DNA of 37,797 bases. Source: Candidatus Saccharimonadota bacterium (GTDB lineage Bacteria; Patescibacteriota; Saccharimonadia; Saccharimonadales; Saccharimonadaceae). This document shows, in pieces, positions 8,168 to 17,254 of the stretch. The notes under the pieces were generated by a model. It did not search any database. It was not told the DNA's origin and saw only the letters and a list, made by a program, of their open reading frames with translations. The stretch lies in contig JAFWIQ010000013.1 of the NCBI GenBank assembly GCA_017511865.1, positions 1-37,797 of the forward strand. The letters are read 5' to 3'. Within the stretch, counting starts at the first letter, position 1. The number at the start of each line of letters is the position of its first letter. The translations under genes and the position numbers were made by a program.

Positions 8168-9811
8168 ATGGATAAACTACAGTTTGATGGGCCGGTAGTT
8201 TTGGCGATTCTTGATGGGGTCGGGTTGGCGCCGGATTCGGCTGGGAATGCGGTTTCAAAAGCGCGAACGTCGTTTTTGGGGCAAGCAGCGAGAGAATATC
8301 TGCATGTTTCTTTGAACGCTTCGGGTGAGGCGGTGGGGCTTTTGCCTGGTCAGATGGGTAATTCTGAGGTGGGACACAATACGATGGGGGCTGGGCAGAC
8401 GATGAAGCAAGGCATTGCGAGGATAGAAGAAGCTTTTAATACGGGTGAGGTTTTTAATTCTGATGCTTGGAAGGGGGCGATGACCAGGATTCTATCAGAG
8501 AACAGGGGTAGATTTGACAATTTTGGTAATTCGTGGTATAATGAGGAGATAGGACCTGCGACTTTGCATTTTGCAGGTATTTTTTCTGACGGAGGGGTAC
8601 ATAGCCATATTTCGCATTTGGAGCAGATGGTTGAGAAAGCTTACAGCGAGGGGGTGCGAAGAATGAGGGTGCATGCGATTTTTGACGGACGTGATGTGCC
8701 GCCACAATCTGAGCCGAGATTTATTCGGAGATTTGAAGAGTTTGTGCGAAGGTTTCCTGATGCAGATATTCGGATTGCGTCGGGTGGGGGGAGGATGACG
8801 ACAGTGGCGGATCGTTACGAAAATGATTGGTCGGTGGTGGCGCGTGGTTTTGATATGATGGTGAATGCCGAGGCGGATTACTATTTTAAGTCGGCCGAAG
8901 AAGCGATTATGATGCTGCGGCGAATAGAGCCAAATGTACAGGATCAGTATTTACCGGCGTTTGTGATTGTAGATGAGAAGGAGCGTCCGGTGGGTAAGAT
9001 TGAAAAGGGTGACGCGCTGATTTATTTTGACTTTAGGGCTGATCGGGCGATTGAGATTGCGATGGCGTTTACGTATTATGATTTTCCGTATTTTAATCGG
9101 GGTAATTATAGTCCGGATGATGTGTATTTTGTGGGAATGACAGAATATAATTCTGATACTCATGTACCGGAGCATCGTTTGGTGGAATCAACGCAGATTT
9201 CTCAAACTTTGAATCAATTTTTGAGCAAAAAAGGAGTGAGTGAACTGGCGGTTTCGGAGACGGTGAAATTTGGACATATAACTTATTATTTTAACGGTAA
9301 TAGTTATGATAGGGCTTTTGGTGAGGATTTTATTCAGGTTGATTCGTATACAGAACCATTTGAAACGCGTCCATGGATGAAATCGGCAGAGATTACGGAC
9401 AAAGTTTTGGAAAATTTGTCAAAGTATAAATTTATCCGGATTAATTATCCGGGTGGTGACATGGTGGGGCATACTGCCGATATGGAGGCGACGATTGTGG
9501 CGATAGAGGCAATTGATATTTGTCTAGCGAGGATTGCGGCGGAGGTGGATAAATTGGGTGGGGTATTGGTAATTGTGGCGGATCATGGCAATGCGGAAGA
9601 ACTTTTGGATCAGAATGGAGCGAAGAAAACTTCTCATACGACAAATAGGGTACCTTGTATTATTTATGATAATACAAAGAACCGATGGAAGTATAAAATA
9701 TCTGACATTGAAGATCCGGGGTTGGCTAATTTGGCCGCTACGATGGCGGTGCTTTTGGGACAGAATGATTATCCAGAATCCTGGGAGCAGCCTTTGATTA
9801 CTGTGCTATAA
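8168..9811 (+). CDS. gpmI: 2,3-bisphosphoglycerate-independent phosphoglycerate mutase
   Basis: Interconverts 3- and 2-phosphoglycerate in lower glycolysis. Alkaline-phosphatase fold motifs: AILDGVGL with metal ligand Asp16, the phosphoserine loop MGNSEVGH with Ser66, FSDGGVHSH, AIFDGRDVPP, and the C-terminal metal site VADHGNAEE with TSHTTNRVP. At 547 aa it is about 30-40 aa longer than usual; one visible extra stretch lies before the FSDGGVHSH motif (about residues 111-138). The predicted mRNA is leaderless. Its stop codon TAA lies inside the -10 box of galU. Confidence 0.95.
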   Translation: MDKLQFDGPVVLAILDGVGLAPDSAGNAVSKARTSFLGQAAREYLHVSLNASGEAVGLLPGQMGNSEVGHNTMGAGQTMKQGIARIEEAFNTGEVFNSDAWKGAMTRILSENRGRFDNFGNSWYNEEIGPATLHFAGIFSDGGVHSHISHLEQMVEKAYSEGVRRMRVHAIFDGRDVPPQSEPRFIRRFEEFVRRFPDADIRIASGGGRMTTVADRYENDWSVVARGFDMMVNAEADYYFKSAEEAIMMLRRIEPNVQDQYLPAFVIVDEKERPVGKIEKGDALIYFDFRADRAIEIAMAFTYYDFPYFNRGNYSPDDVYFVGMTEYNSDTHVPEHRLVESTQISQTLNQFLSKKGVSELAVSETVKFGHITYYFNGNSYDRAFGEDFIQVDSYTEPFETRPWMKSAEITDKVLENLSKYKFIRINYPGGDMVGHTADMEATIVAIEAIDICLARIAAEVDKLGGVLVIVADHGNAEELLDQNGAKKTSHTTNRVPCIIYDNTKNRWKYKISDIEDPGLANLAATMAVLLGQNDYPESWEQPLITVL

Positions 9812-9812
9812 T
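9804..9812 (+). promoter_or_regulatory. Extended -10 of galU (leaderless), overlapping the gpmI stop
   Basis: TGCTATAAT ends 7 nt before the galU ATG. The TAA stop of gpmI (9809-9811) is part of the TATAAT hexamer. Confidence 0.7.
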
Positions 9813-9819
9813 ATGGGGT

Positions 9820-10653
9820 ATGAAGATATCTAAAGCAATAATTCCGGTCGCTGGTTGGGGTACGAGGCGGCTTCCGATTACAAAAATTATCGAAAAATCA
9901 ATGCTTCCAGTGGGGAATCGGCCCTTGGTGGATTATTCTGTGCAAGAATTGATTAAGGCTGGAGTGAAGGATATTTATATGGTGGTATCCAATGTAGAGC
10001 CTTGTCAGGTGCGGGAGTTTTATAAGGATAATTTGGCCCTCAATCAGTATTTGATTGAACGTGGTAAAGAAGATAGATTGGCGTTGGCTAAAACTTTGCC
10101 AGATGATGTGACGATTCATTATACGGTACAGGATCCTTCGGGTAAGTACGGAACAGCAGTGCCGATTGCGATGGCGGTGAAAGAATTTAAAATTGACGAG
10201 CCAGTGTTGGTGTTTATGGGCGATGATTTTGTTTGGAATCCGGATGGAGAGTCGGCGGCGGAAGCTTTGATTAAGGTAGTGAAGGATGGTGAATCTGCTA
10301 TACTTGGCGTGGAAATTGAAAAAGACAAAGTTGAAAAATATGGCGTATTGTCAGAAAAAGATGGAAAACTGGTGGGGGTGGTAGAAAAACCAACTCCGGA
10401 GGAAGCTCCGTCTAATTTGATTAATGTCTCTAAATATATTATGGCGCCAGATTTGTTAGAGCGGATTGTAAAGTATGTAGAAGAAAATGATTTTGGGCCG
10501 AAAAATCAAGAGTATATGGTGACGGATCCAATTGATGATTACATCAAGGATGGTGGGGTAGTGAGAGTGGCGCCTGCGAGTGGTGAATATCTTGATGGGG
10601 GTTCGGTTGAAGGCTGGCTGCATGCAAATAATGTAGTTTGTGGTAAAATATAA
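9820..10653 (+). CDS. galU: UTP-glucose-1-phosphate uridylyltransferase
   Basis: Makes UDP-glucose from UTP and glucose 1-phosphate for cell-surface glycans. The nucleotidyltransferase signature is N-terminal: KAIIPVAGWGTRRLPITK, then EKSMLPVGNRPLVDY. Further motifs are FMGDDFVW (metal-binding Asp), GVVEKPTPEEAPSN and the C-terminal DGGSVEGWLHAN. The 277-aa length is at the short end of the family. No Shine-Dalgarno site; the -10 box lies directly before the ATG. Its stop TAA again lies inside the TATAAT of the following promoter. A dTDP-glucose synthase is less likely because of the EKPTPEEAPSN loop typical of GalU. Confidence 0.93.
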   Translation: MKISKAIIPVAGWGTRRLPITKIIEKSMLPVGNRPLVDYSVQELIKAGVKDIYMVVSNVEPCQVREFYKDNLALNQYLIERGKEDRLALAKTLPDDVTIHYTVQDPSGKYGTAVPIAMAVKEFKIDEPVLVFMGDDFVWNPDGESAAEALIKVVKDGESAILGVEIEKDKVEKYGVLSEKDGKLVGVVEKPTPEEAPSNLINVSKYIMAPDLLERIVKYVEENDFGPKNQEYMVTDPIDDYIKDGGVVRVAPASGEYLDGGSVEGWLHANNVVCGKI

Positions 10654-10654
10654 T
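10649..10654 (+). promoter_or_regulatory. -10 box for the gene at 10685, overlapping the galU stop
   Basis: TATAAT (10649-10654) contains the galU stop TAA (10651-10653). The predicted leader is about 24 nt with the Shine-Dalgarno site AAAGGA. Confidence 0.55.
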
Positions 10655-10684
10655 CATAAGTAGTTTTATATAGAAAGGATGACA

Positions 10685-11455
10685 ATGGATCAGGATATGA
10701 AGGCTGAAAATATAGAACCTAGTACTCCGGTAGTGGAGGGGGATAAGATGTCTAAGAAATCTATTATTGGAATGACGATTTTGACGGTAGTGGCTTTGGC
10801 GGGTGTAGCATTTGGTATTTGGGGAATTAGCGAGAAAAACCGAGCAGAAAATGATTTAGCTGTAAAAATTACAGAGGCAACCGGCAAGGTGACGGATTTT
10901 GTGACTGATAAAATCACCAGTGTGAGTGAAGACGGGACTGTAACTGAGATTATGGATGCGGTTGCAGGTAAAAGCTATAGAAACCCCATTATAGAATCTA
11001 ATGATTCGAAATATGGGTATTCTGAGAATTTGACGTCTACGAATGTCTATGTGGGTCATACTGATCCATATACGCTACGGATACGTATCAAGGATGGGAT
11101 TGTTTCTCGTTGTGTTGTGACCGCTGCTGATGGCAGTAATTCTGAAGATTGTCAGATTACTGGTCTTACGGACTCTGTTTACAAAGTGATTGAATTTGGT
11201 AAAGGTCAAGACAATGGGAATAATTACATTGGTTTTATTTTGACAGATGGAACGGTGGCATATATTCCGTTGTATGAGGCTGTGGAGAATAAAGATTTTG
11301 CCATTCGTGGTACATTGGATATTGATGGATATGTGACGGATGCAGTTGAGGTTTCTGTTAGTCCAGAGGATGGTGCGATTGGAGGACATGGTTCGACGGT
11401 CTTTGTTTTAAGTGATGGTACGTATGTAGAATTTGACGAGTCGATGCTAAATTAG
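10685..11455 (+). CDS. Membrane-anchored protein of unknown function, about 256 aa
   Basis: The N-terminus is cytoplasmic and acidic, one transmembrane helix spans about residues 22-42 (IIGMTILTVVALAGVAFGIW), and the remaining 210 residues should lie outside the membrane. The exterior part is rich in beta strands with many Asp, Gly and Thr, and repeated phrases such as DGTVTEIMD, DGTVAYIPLY and DGTYVEFDE. I do not recognise the family. The start ATG at 10685 fits AAAGGA 5-6 nt upstream better than the ATG at 10679. Its plan (short cytoplasmic tail, one helix, exterior domain) is shared with the unknown proteins at 22598 and 25823. Confidence 0.8.
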   Translation: MDQDMKAENIEPSTPVVEGDKMSKKSIIGMTILTVVALAGVAFGIWGISEKNRAENDLAVKITEATGKVTDFVTDKITSVSEDGTVTEIMDAVAGKSYRNPIIESNDSKYGYSENLTSTNVYVGHTDPYTLRIRIKDGIVSRCVVTAADGSNSEDCQITGLTDSVYKVIEFGKGQDNGNNYIGFILTDGTVAYIPLYEAVENKDFAIRGTLDIDGYVTDAVEVSVSPEDGAIGGHGSTVFVLSDGTYVEFDESMLN

Positions 11456-11476
11456 AACAGAATAAAAATGATGAAA

Positions 11477-11503
11477 TTAGCACTCTTGACACGTGAGTGC
11501 TAA
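11477..11503 (+). promoter_or_regulatory. CIRCE element (HrcA operator)
   Basis: TTAGCACTC, a 9-nt spacer and GAGTGCTAA: a perfect match to the CIRCE consensus. The -35 hexamer TTGACA lies in the spacer, so bound HrcA would block RNA polymerase directly. Confidence 0.97.
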
Positions 11504-11514
11504 TTTTATATAAT
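11486..11514 (+). promoter_or_regulatory. Sigma-70 promoter of clpC-clpP
   Basis: A perfect TTGACA (11486-11491), a 17-bp spacer and a perfect TATAAT (11509-11514). The predicted start is near 11521, giving a leader of about 50 nt. The hexamer sits within CIRCE. Confidence 0.93.
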
Positions 11515-11569
11515 GGACGTATGGACAATTGGTGCTAGGGGAATAGAACTTGTCTAAAGAGAGGAATAT

Positions 11570-14038
11570 ATGCAAGCAGAATTTAGTGAAATTATGAATA
11601 AATTATCCGAGAATGCAAGGTTTGCTTTGCAGAAGGCGGATTTTTATAGTAAGAGATATAACAATGGTTATATGGGGACTGAACATTTGCTACTTGGAAT
11701 TATGTCGATAGATATTTCTACTGGTGCAAAGATGATTCGTGAAGAGGGTGCGACTTTGGAAGAAGTTGAGAAAGCACTCAATAAGGTGGCCGTGGAAGTA
11801 CCCGGTAGTGATATGGCGATGATGTCTTTGTCTGAGGCGGTGATTTTGACACTTCGGATGGCGCAGGGCTATACGAAGGAGCAGGGTTTGACAGTGATTG
11901 GAACTGAGCATATATTATATGCTCTGCTTTCTCAGCCAAATTCGAGAGCGTCTTTGATTTTACGAGGGCTTAAGGTTGATAATGAAAAAATTTTGGACGA
12001 AATTGAAGCTTTGGTGGAAGAGCAGACAAAAGATGAAAAATTGAAAGCCGAGAAGGCGAAATATTTGAAGAAGACGCCTTTAAAGTTTTTAAATCGTTAT
12101 GGTAAGGACTTGACCGAAGAAGCTAGAGCGGGGAAGCTTGATACGGTGATTGGTCGTGAGAATGAAATTGAACGTGTGGTGACGGTTTTGTCGCGGCGGA
12201 CAAAATCCAACCCAGTGCTTATAGGTGAGGCTGGAGTAGGCAAAACGGCAATTGTGGAAGGTTTGGCAACGCGTATTGTTAAAAATGAAGTACCCGGAAA
12301 TTTGATTGGTAAACATATTTATCAGGTAGATTTGTCTAGCGTGGTGGCGGGAACAAAATTCCGAGGAGAATTTGAGGAGAGGATAAAAGGAATTGTGGAT
12401 GAAGCCACTGGCGACGATAGTATATTGCTATTTATAGATGAGATTCATTTGCTTTCTGGTGCAGGCTCTAGTGAGGGGAGCATGGATGCAGCGAATATTC
12501 TAAAGCCAGCATTGGCACGTAATTCTATTAATTTGATTGGCGCGACGACGCTTGACGAATATCGTAAGTCGATTGAGAAGGATAAAGCTTTGTCTCGACG
12601 GTTTCAGACTGTGATGGTGGAAGAGCCTAGCGCAGCGGTGACTCTTCGAATTCTAAAAGGAATCAAAAGTCATTACGAAAAACATCATGGTGTGATAATT
12701 CCAGATTCTATTTTGGAAACAGCAATTACAATGGGGCAAAGATACATCAACGATCGTTTTATGCCCGACAAGGTGATTGATATTATTGATGAGGCTAGTG
12801 CGATTGCTAAGGTTGCGGCAGACAAAAAAGGTGGTGGTAAATATAAGAAATTAAAGATTGAAAAATCTACACTTGAGAATAAAATTGCTGAAGCGGCGGA
12901 GAATGAGGATTACGAAAAAGCGGCTGGCTACAAAACCGAGCTTGCTAAATTGGAACAAGAAATTAAAAAGTTAGAAAAAGCTGGCGTGAAGAAAACCGAG
13001 AATCCAAAATTGACGGAAGAAAATTTAGCTACAGCGGTTTCTTTGAAGACCGGAATTCCTGTATCCAAGGTGCATGGGTCCGAGATGAAAATGTTGATGA
13101 ATTTGGAAGATGAGCTTAAGAAGTCGATTATTGGGCAAGATGAAGCGATTAAGGCTGTAGCTAAGGCGATTAGGAGAGGGCGAAGTGGCATTGCGGATGC
13201 GAGAAGGCCGATTGGTTCGTTCTTATTTATGGGCCCAACTGGCGTGGGCAAGACAGAATTGGCAAGGGTGATTGCAAGAGAGGTATTTGGTGGCGAGAAT
13301 GCCCTGATTAAAATCGATATGAGTGAATTTGGCGAAAAACATAATGTATCGCGCTTAGTGGGTGCGCCGGCTGGCTACATTGGCTATGATGATGGGGGAA
13401 AATTAACTGAGGCGGTGCGTCGCAAACCTTACTCGGTAATTCTATTTGACGAAATTGAAAAAGCACATCCGGATGTATTTAATTTATTGCTTCAGATTTT
13501 GGAAGATGGCGTATTAACGGACGGACAAGGTAATAAAATTAAGTTCAATAATACGATTGTAATTTTGACTTCGAATTTGGGTTCGGCGGATATGTATCGC
13601 GAAAGCGAACTTGGTTTTACGGCAAAAACTGCTAAGGATAAAAAAGCGTTAGAAGAAGAGTATGAAGAGAATAAGGCCTATGCGATGAAGGCACTCAAAA
13701 AAGTGATGCGACCAGAACTTATTAATCGTTTGGATAATATTTTGGTGTTTCATGCGTTAACAAGAAAAAATGTGGAGAAAATTTTTGATAATTTGATTGA
13801 CGATTTGAGGAAGCGTCTTGCGACAAAGGGGGTTGGAATTAAGATTGATGAAAAAGCAAAGGATTATTTGATTCGTGAAGGTTATGACCCGAAGAATGGA
13901 GCGAGGCCATTGAGGAGAAAAATTGAAGACGAAGTGGAATCATTGATTTCCGAAGAAATAATTGCTGGGAATTTGAAGAAGGGTGACATTCCGGTTTTGA
14001 AATACGTAAACAAGAAATTGAAATTAGTAAAGGAGTAA
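11570..14038 (+). CDS. clpC: ATP-dependent Clp protease ATPase subunit ClpC
   Basis: AAA+ unfoldase that feeds proteins to ClpP. Order: the Clp-N double repeat ([10 protein letters not shown]... [12 protein letters not shown], then [10 protein letters not shown]), AAA domain 1 with Walker A GEAGVGKT at about 219-226, a UVR-type coiled middle segment (about 425-470, [18 protein letters not shown]), and AAA domain 2 with Walker A GPTGVGKT at about 555-562 and the D2-small domain [15 protein letters not shown]. The 822 aa and UVR segment mark ClpC rather than ClpB or ClpA. The start follows AGAGG. Heat-shock control by HrcA is shown by the CIRCE operator; clpP follows 2 bp after the stop. Confidence 0.96.
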   Translation: MQAEFSEIMNKLSENARFALQKADFYSKRYNNGYMGTEHLLLGIMSIDISTGAKMIREEGATLEEVEKALNKVAVEVPGSDMAMMSLSEAVILTLRMAQGYTKEQGLTVIGTEHILYALLSQPNSRASLILRGLKVDNEKILDEIEALVEEQTKDEKLKAEKAKYLKKTPLKFLNRYGKDLTEEARAGKLDTVIGRENEIERVVTVLSRRTKSNPVLIGEAGVGKTAIVEGLATRIVKNEVPGNLIGKHIYQVDLSSVVAGTKFRGEFEERIKGIVDEATGDDSILLFIDEIHLLSGAGSSEGSMDAANILKPALARNSINLIGATTLDEYRKSIEKDKALSRRFQTVMVEEPSAAVTLRILKGIKSHYEKHHGVIIPDSILETAITMGQRYINDRFMPDKVIDIIDEASAIAKVAADKKGGGKYKKLKIEKSTLENKIAEAAENEDYEKAAGYKTELAKLEQEIKKLEKAGVKKTENPKLTEENLATAVSLKTGIPVSKVHGSEMKMLMNLEDELKKSIIGQDEAIKAVAKAIRRGRSGIADARRPIGSFLFMGPTGVGKTELARVIAREVFGGENALIKIDMSEFGEKHNVSRLVGAPAGYIGYDDGGKLTEAVRRKPYSVILFDEIEKAHPDVFNLLLQILEDGVLTDGQGNKIKFNNTIVILTSNLGSADMYRESELGFTAKTAKDKKALEEEYEENKAYAMKALKKVMRPELINRLDNILVFHALTRKNVEKIFDNLIDDLRKRLATKGVGIKIDEKAKDYLIREGYDPKNGARPLRRKIEDEVESLISEEIIAGNLKKGDIPVLKYVNKKLKLVKE

Positions 14039-14040
14039 AT

Positions 14041-14625
14041 ATGGCAAAAAATTATTTAGTACCTACGGTGATAGATGAAACCAATAAAGGTGAGAGAGCA
14101 TATGATATTTATTCGCGACTCTTGAATGATCGGATTGTGTTTCTTGGCGAAGATGTAAATCCGCATACGGCGAATCTTGTAATTGCGCAGTTGCTTTATC
14201 TTGCGCATGAGGATAGCAAAAAATCTATCAAATTGTACATTAATTCGCCTGGTGGCTCGGTGTATGATGGATTGGCGATTATTGATACGATGAATTATAT
14301 TGAGCCGGATGTGGAAACGATTGGGATTGGGCTGCAAGCGAGCATGGGGGCGATGCTTTTGTCTTCTGGTGCAAAGGGGAAGCGCTATTGTTTGCCTAAT
14401 TCTAGGATTATGATTCACCAGCCGTCATCTGGTACGGAAGGTAAGATTACCGATCAGGAAATTATGCTTAGGGAGGGTGTGTTTTTGAAAAAGCGATTAG
14501 CAGAGATTTTTGCAAAGAATACTGGTAAAGATTTGAAACAAGTAGAGAAAGATATGGATCGAGATAACTGGATGAGCGCGGAAGAAGCCTTGAAATACGG
14601 AATTATTGACAAAATTATAAAATAA
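14041..14625 (+). CDS. clpP: ATP-dependent Clp protease proteolytic subunit
   Basis: Serine peptidase that forms the degradation chamber for ClpC. The catalytic triad is visible: Ser101 in QASMGAMLL, His126 in RIMIHQPS and Asp171 in EKDMDRDNW. INSPGGSVYDGLAI forms the substrate-binding strand. At 194 aa without a propeptide it is of normal length. AAGGAG precedes the ATG, two bases after clpC, so both are made from the CIRCE-controlled transcript. Confidence 0.97.
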   Translation: MAKNYLVPTVIDETNKGERAYDIYSRLLNDRIVFLGEDVNPHTANLVIAQLLYLAHEDSKKSIKLYINSPGGSVYDGLAIIDTMNYIEPDVETIGIGLQASMGAMLLSSGAKGKRYCLPNSRIMIHQPSSGTEGKITDQEIMLREGVFLKKRLAEIFAKNTGKDLKQVEKDMDRDNWMSAEEALKYGIIDKIIK

Positions 14626-14631
14626 AAAGAC

Positions 14632-14660
14632 TTGCATTTTTTTAGAATAAGCGTTATTAT
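14632..14660 (+). promoter_or_regulatory. Putative promoter of the surface protein gene
   Basis: TTGCAT (14632-14637), 17 bp, TATTAT (14655-14660). The predicted leader is about 32 nt, A-rich, without a well-spaced Shine-Dalgarno site. Confidence 0.45.
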
Positions 14661-14698
14661 ATTTTTGTAAAGGTCAAACACATTAAAATAAAAACAAA

Positions 14699-16777
14699 AT
14701 GTCTCCACACTATAAAACAAACATTATTTTTGTGTATAAAACGATTTTTAGCTTATTAGCTGTTTTTGCTGGTGGCTTAGTTTTTGGTGATAACCTGGTT
14801 TTTGCTTATTCTACTTCTATTTCTACTTCTGGGACAGTAGAGATAGAAGTTTCGGCGTCTGGCAATAACGCTGGTTTGGGTACCGATTCTGTAGTGGTGG
14901 ATTCTCCTTGCCCACTTGGATATACGTTATCCATTAGTGGTGGCGCTGACAATAATTTATATAAAGATGGGGACGACAATAGTGATAGCAAGATTATTAC
15001 TTCGGCTGGGACTTCAGAGAATCCGCTTCCGGTTGTTGGCGATGGCTATTTGAACACTTGGGGATATACTACTACTAATGACGCCACGATAAATTCTGGT
15101 TTTATTGGTTTAACTGGTTCTATGACTCCGATATTTACCAAGGATACTGGTTCGGCTAGTGGAGGTGATACTATACCGGTCTACTATGGTGTGTCTGTGG
15201 GCGATTTATTGGAGTCTGGTATTTATAAGATGGTGGAAGGTAATGCTATTACATATTATTTGACGGCTGACCCCAATTGTTCTAGTTACGTTGTAGAATA
15301 TGATGGCAATAATGCTGATGCTGGTACGACGATGAGTGTACAGCATACCAATGTGCAGGAAGATGATGAGATTGATCTTTATGCTTCGAATTACAAAAGG
15401 GCGGGATATGGGTTTGCTGGGTGGAGTACGACACAAATAGATCCAGACGCAAGCAATGCCGCTTCTCTTGTTAGTGCGGCGGCTTCAAATGGTGAGATTT
15501 ATGGTCCGATGGCTACTATTACTGCAGATGCAGATTTCTTGAACCATGCTGTAGTATCTAATAATAAATTGATTGTTACTCTGTATGCTGTGTGGATAAA
15601 ACCCGTCAATGATGCTACTTTGCAGGGTTGGACTGGATGTGGTGCAATGAGTCAGGGAGAGGTGATAGCGTTGAAAGACCAGAGAGACAATGATGTGTAT
15701 GCCGTAGCAAAGTTGGCTGATGATAATTGTTGGATGATAGAAAACTTAAGATTAGATTATGATGCAGAGCACAATGCAGATGGTCTGCTAGCACAAGGTT
15801 ATGGTACTTCTGCTACTTATGGCAACTTTATTGGACTAGCGGAGCCTGAGACGAATAATTTTATAGCTACCAATGGAGCTAACGATGCTACTACTGCTAA
15901 TAGTCTATACTACGCCGGAACTCAGTCGGGTACAGCTTCTGTCAATATTAGTCAAACTAGCTATGCTGGTTATCGTATGCCACGCTATAACAACAATAAC
16001 ACTAATGCTACTGCCACTACTGCTAATCCTAACACTACCACAGACAATATGACTGGAACAGATCAAAACATCTACAGCTATGGTAATTACTATACTTGGG
16101 CGGCCGCTATGGCTAATACTAGTTATTATGATGCTACTACGGTAGACGCAAATGGATATACTCCATCAGAAGCTGCCGGTACTTCTATATGTCCTAAGGG
16201 TTGGAAATTACCGTATGGTAGAGGTACCGGTAAAGGTGCCACAAGTGGAGGATTCTCTTACTTAGATATACAACTGGGTGATACTGGGATTGAATTAACA
16301 CCAAGTACTACTCCTACTGATACAGAAATGTCTAAGGCTTGGCGAAGCTTTCCCAATAATTTCCTCTATTCCGGCGGAACCTATTATATGCAGGGTACTA
16401 CGTTGATGCATGGTAGGGGCAGCAGCGGGCACTATTGGTCGTCTACTGTTTTCGGTCGCAGCAGTTCGTACTATCTGTCTTTGAATAGCATATCTGTCAA
16501 TTCGGGTTCTAATGGCTACGACAAATATAACGGCATCTCTGTTAGGTGTTTGGTTGACGCTAATAGTGGCGCGATGAGCACAATGAGCAGTCAGAGTGCC
16601 CCTGTGGACACGACGATGAGTTTGCCTACTGGCGTTGATAATGTTGAGCCTGATAATCTTGATGTTGCTCAGGGTTTAAATAGTGATATGGATAGTGGAG
16701 ATATAGAGGAGCAACCCAAGGATAGCGATGTGGATGATGGTGGCGTGGACGATGATACCAGTATGACTATGCCGTAG
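14699..16777 (+). CDS. Secreted FISUMP-domain surface protein, 692 aa
   Basis: An N-terminal signal peptide (basic start, hydrophobic core to about residue 38, then VFAYS) sends it out of the cell. Next is a Ser/Thr/Asn-rich domain with SPCPLGYTLSISG, then a segment like the bacterial InlB/Listeria-type repeat (VEYDGNNADAGT ... GYGFAGWSTT). From about residue 300 the Fibrobacter major paralogous (FISUMP) domain is clear: DNCWMIENLRLDYD, NYYTWAAAMA, SICPKGWKLPYG, GHYWSST, and GISVRCLVD. The last 50 residues are acidic with no LPXTG motif or final membrane helix, so how it is held is unclear. Codons are biased to TCT, ACT and GCT, unlike the neighbouring housekeeping genes. A host-contact or adhesin role is inferred only. 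Confidence 0.85.
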   Translation: MSPHYKTNIIFVYKTIFSLLAVFAGGLVFGDNLVFAYSTSISTSGTVEIEVSASGNNAGLGTDSVVVDSPCPLGYTLSISGGADNNLYKDGDDNSDSKIITSAGTSENPLPVVGDGYLNTWGYTTTNDATINSGFIGLTGSMTPIFTKDTGSASGGDTIPVYYGVSVGDLLESGIYKMVEGNAITYYLTADPNCSSYVVEYDGNNADAGTTMSVQHTNVQEDDEIDLYASNYKRAGYGFAGWSTTQIDPDASNAASLVSAAASNGEIYGPMATITADADFLNHAVVSNNKLIVTLYAVWIKPVNDATLQGWTGCGAMSQGEVIALKDQRDNDVYAVAKLADDNCWMIENLRLDYDAEHNADGLLAQGYGTSATYGNFIGLAEPETNNFIATNGANDATTANSLYYAGTQSGTASVNISQTSYAGYRMPRYNNNNTNATATTANPNTTTDNMTGTDQNIYSYGNYYTWAAAMANTSYYDATTVDANGYTPSEAAGTSICPKGWKLPYGRGTGKGATSGGFSYLDIQLGDTGIELTPSTTPTDTEMSKAWRSFPNNFLYSGGTYYMQGTTLMHGRGSSGHYWSSTVFGRSSSYYLSLNSISVNSGSNGYDKYNGISVRCLVDANSGAMSTMSSQSAPVDTTMSLPTGVDNVEPDNLDVAQGLNSDMDSGDIEEQPKDSDVDDGGVDDDTSMTMP

Positions 16778-16798
16778 CCGATATTGGGATTTAATATA

Positions 16799-16807
16799 TG
16801 ATATAAT
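16799..16807 (+). promoter_or_regulatory. Extended -10 of rnhA (leaderless)
   Basis: TGATATAAT ends 6 nt before the ATG at 16814; no Shine-Dalgarno site. Confidence 0.7.
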
Positions 16808-16813
16808 TTTGAT

Positions 16814-17242
16814 ATGAAGATTTTGTGGACTGATGGGAGTGCAAGTCCGAATCCGGGACCGGGAGGATTTGCGGTAATTGAAGTTGATGGTGGTGGGGCT
16901 CGTCCGGTGGTTTTGGGACGAGAGAAGGATACCACTAATATTCGGATGGAAGGTTCGGCGATGATTGCGGCGATAAAATATGCTGGTGATGAAGGTTGCG
17001 AAATTCATTCGGATTCGGAATTTTGGATAAATGTTTTGACGAAATGGGCTGGTGGTTGGGTGGCAAATGGCTGGAAGAAAAAAACTGGTGCAATCAAGAA
17101 TTTGGATTTGGTGAAAGAATTATATGAATTATATAATAAGTATTCGGTGAAATTGGTTTGGGAAAAAGGGCATGATGGGATAGAGCTTAATGAGATGGCG
17201 GATGAGTGGGCCAACAAAGCTAGGCAGGGGGAGGAGTTGTGA
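16814..17242 (+). CDS. rnhA: Ribonuclease H, type I
   Basis: Cuts the RNA strand of RNA-DNA hybrids. The fold begins with WTDGSASPNPGPGGFAVI (metal ligand Asp7), followed by MEGSAMIAAI (Glu46), HSDSEF (Asp67) and NEMADEWANKA (Asp130): all four acidic catalytic residues are in place. The length of 142 aa is normal. The -10 box lies just before the ATG. The TGA stop forms the TG of the extended -10 of tyrS. Confidence 0.94.
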   Translation: MKILWTDGSASPNPGPGGFAVIEVDGGGARPVVLGREKDTTNIRMEGSAMIAAIKYAGDEGCEIHSDSEFWINVLTKWAGGWVANGWKKKTGAIKNLDLVKELYELYNKYSVKLVWEKGHDGIELNEMADEWANKARQGEEL

Positions 17243-17248
17243 TATAAT
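17240..17248 (+). promoter_or_regulatory. Extended -10 of tyrS (leaderless), overlapping the rnhA stop
   Basis: TGATATAAT ends 6 nt before the tyrS ATG; its first three bases are the rnhA stop TGA. Confidence 0.7.
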
Positions 17249-17254
17249 TATCAC

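Noticed and set aside
8536-8546. TGGTATAATGAGG promoter-like string inside gpmI
   Set aside because: No start codon or gene follows on this strand; a chance match in coding sequence.
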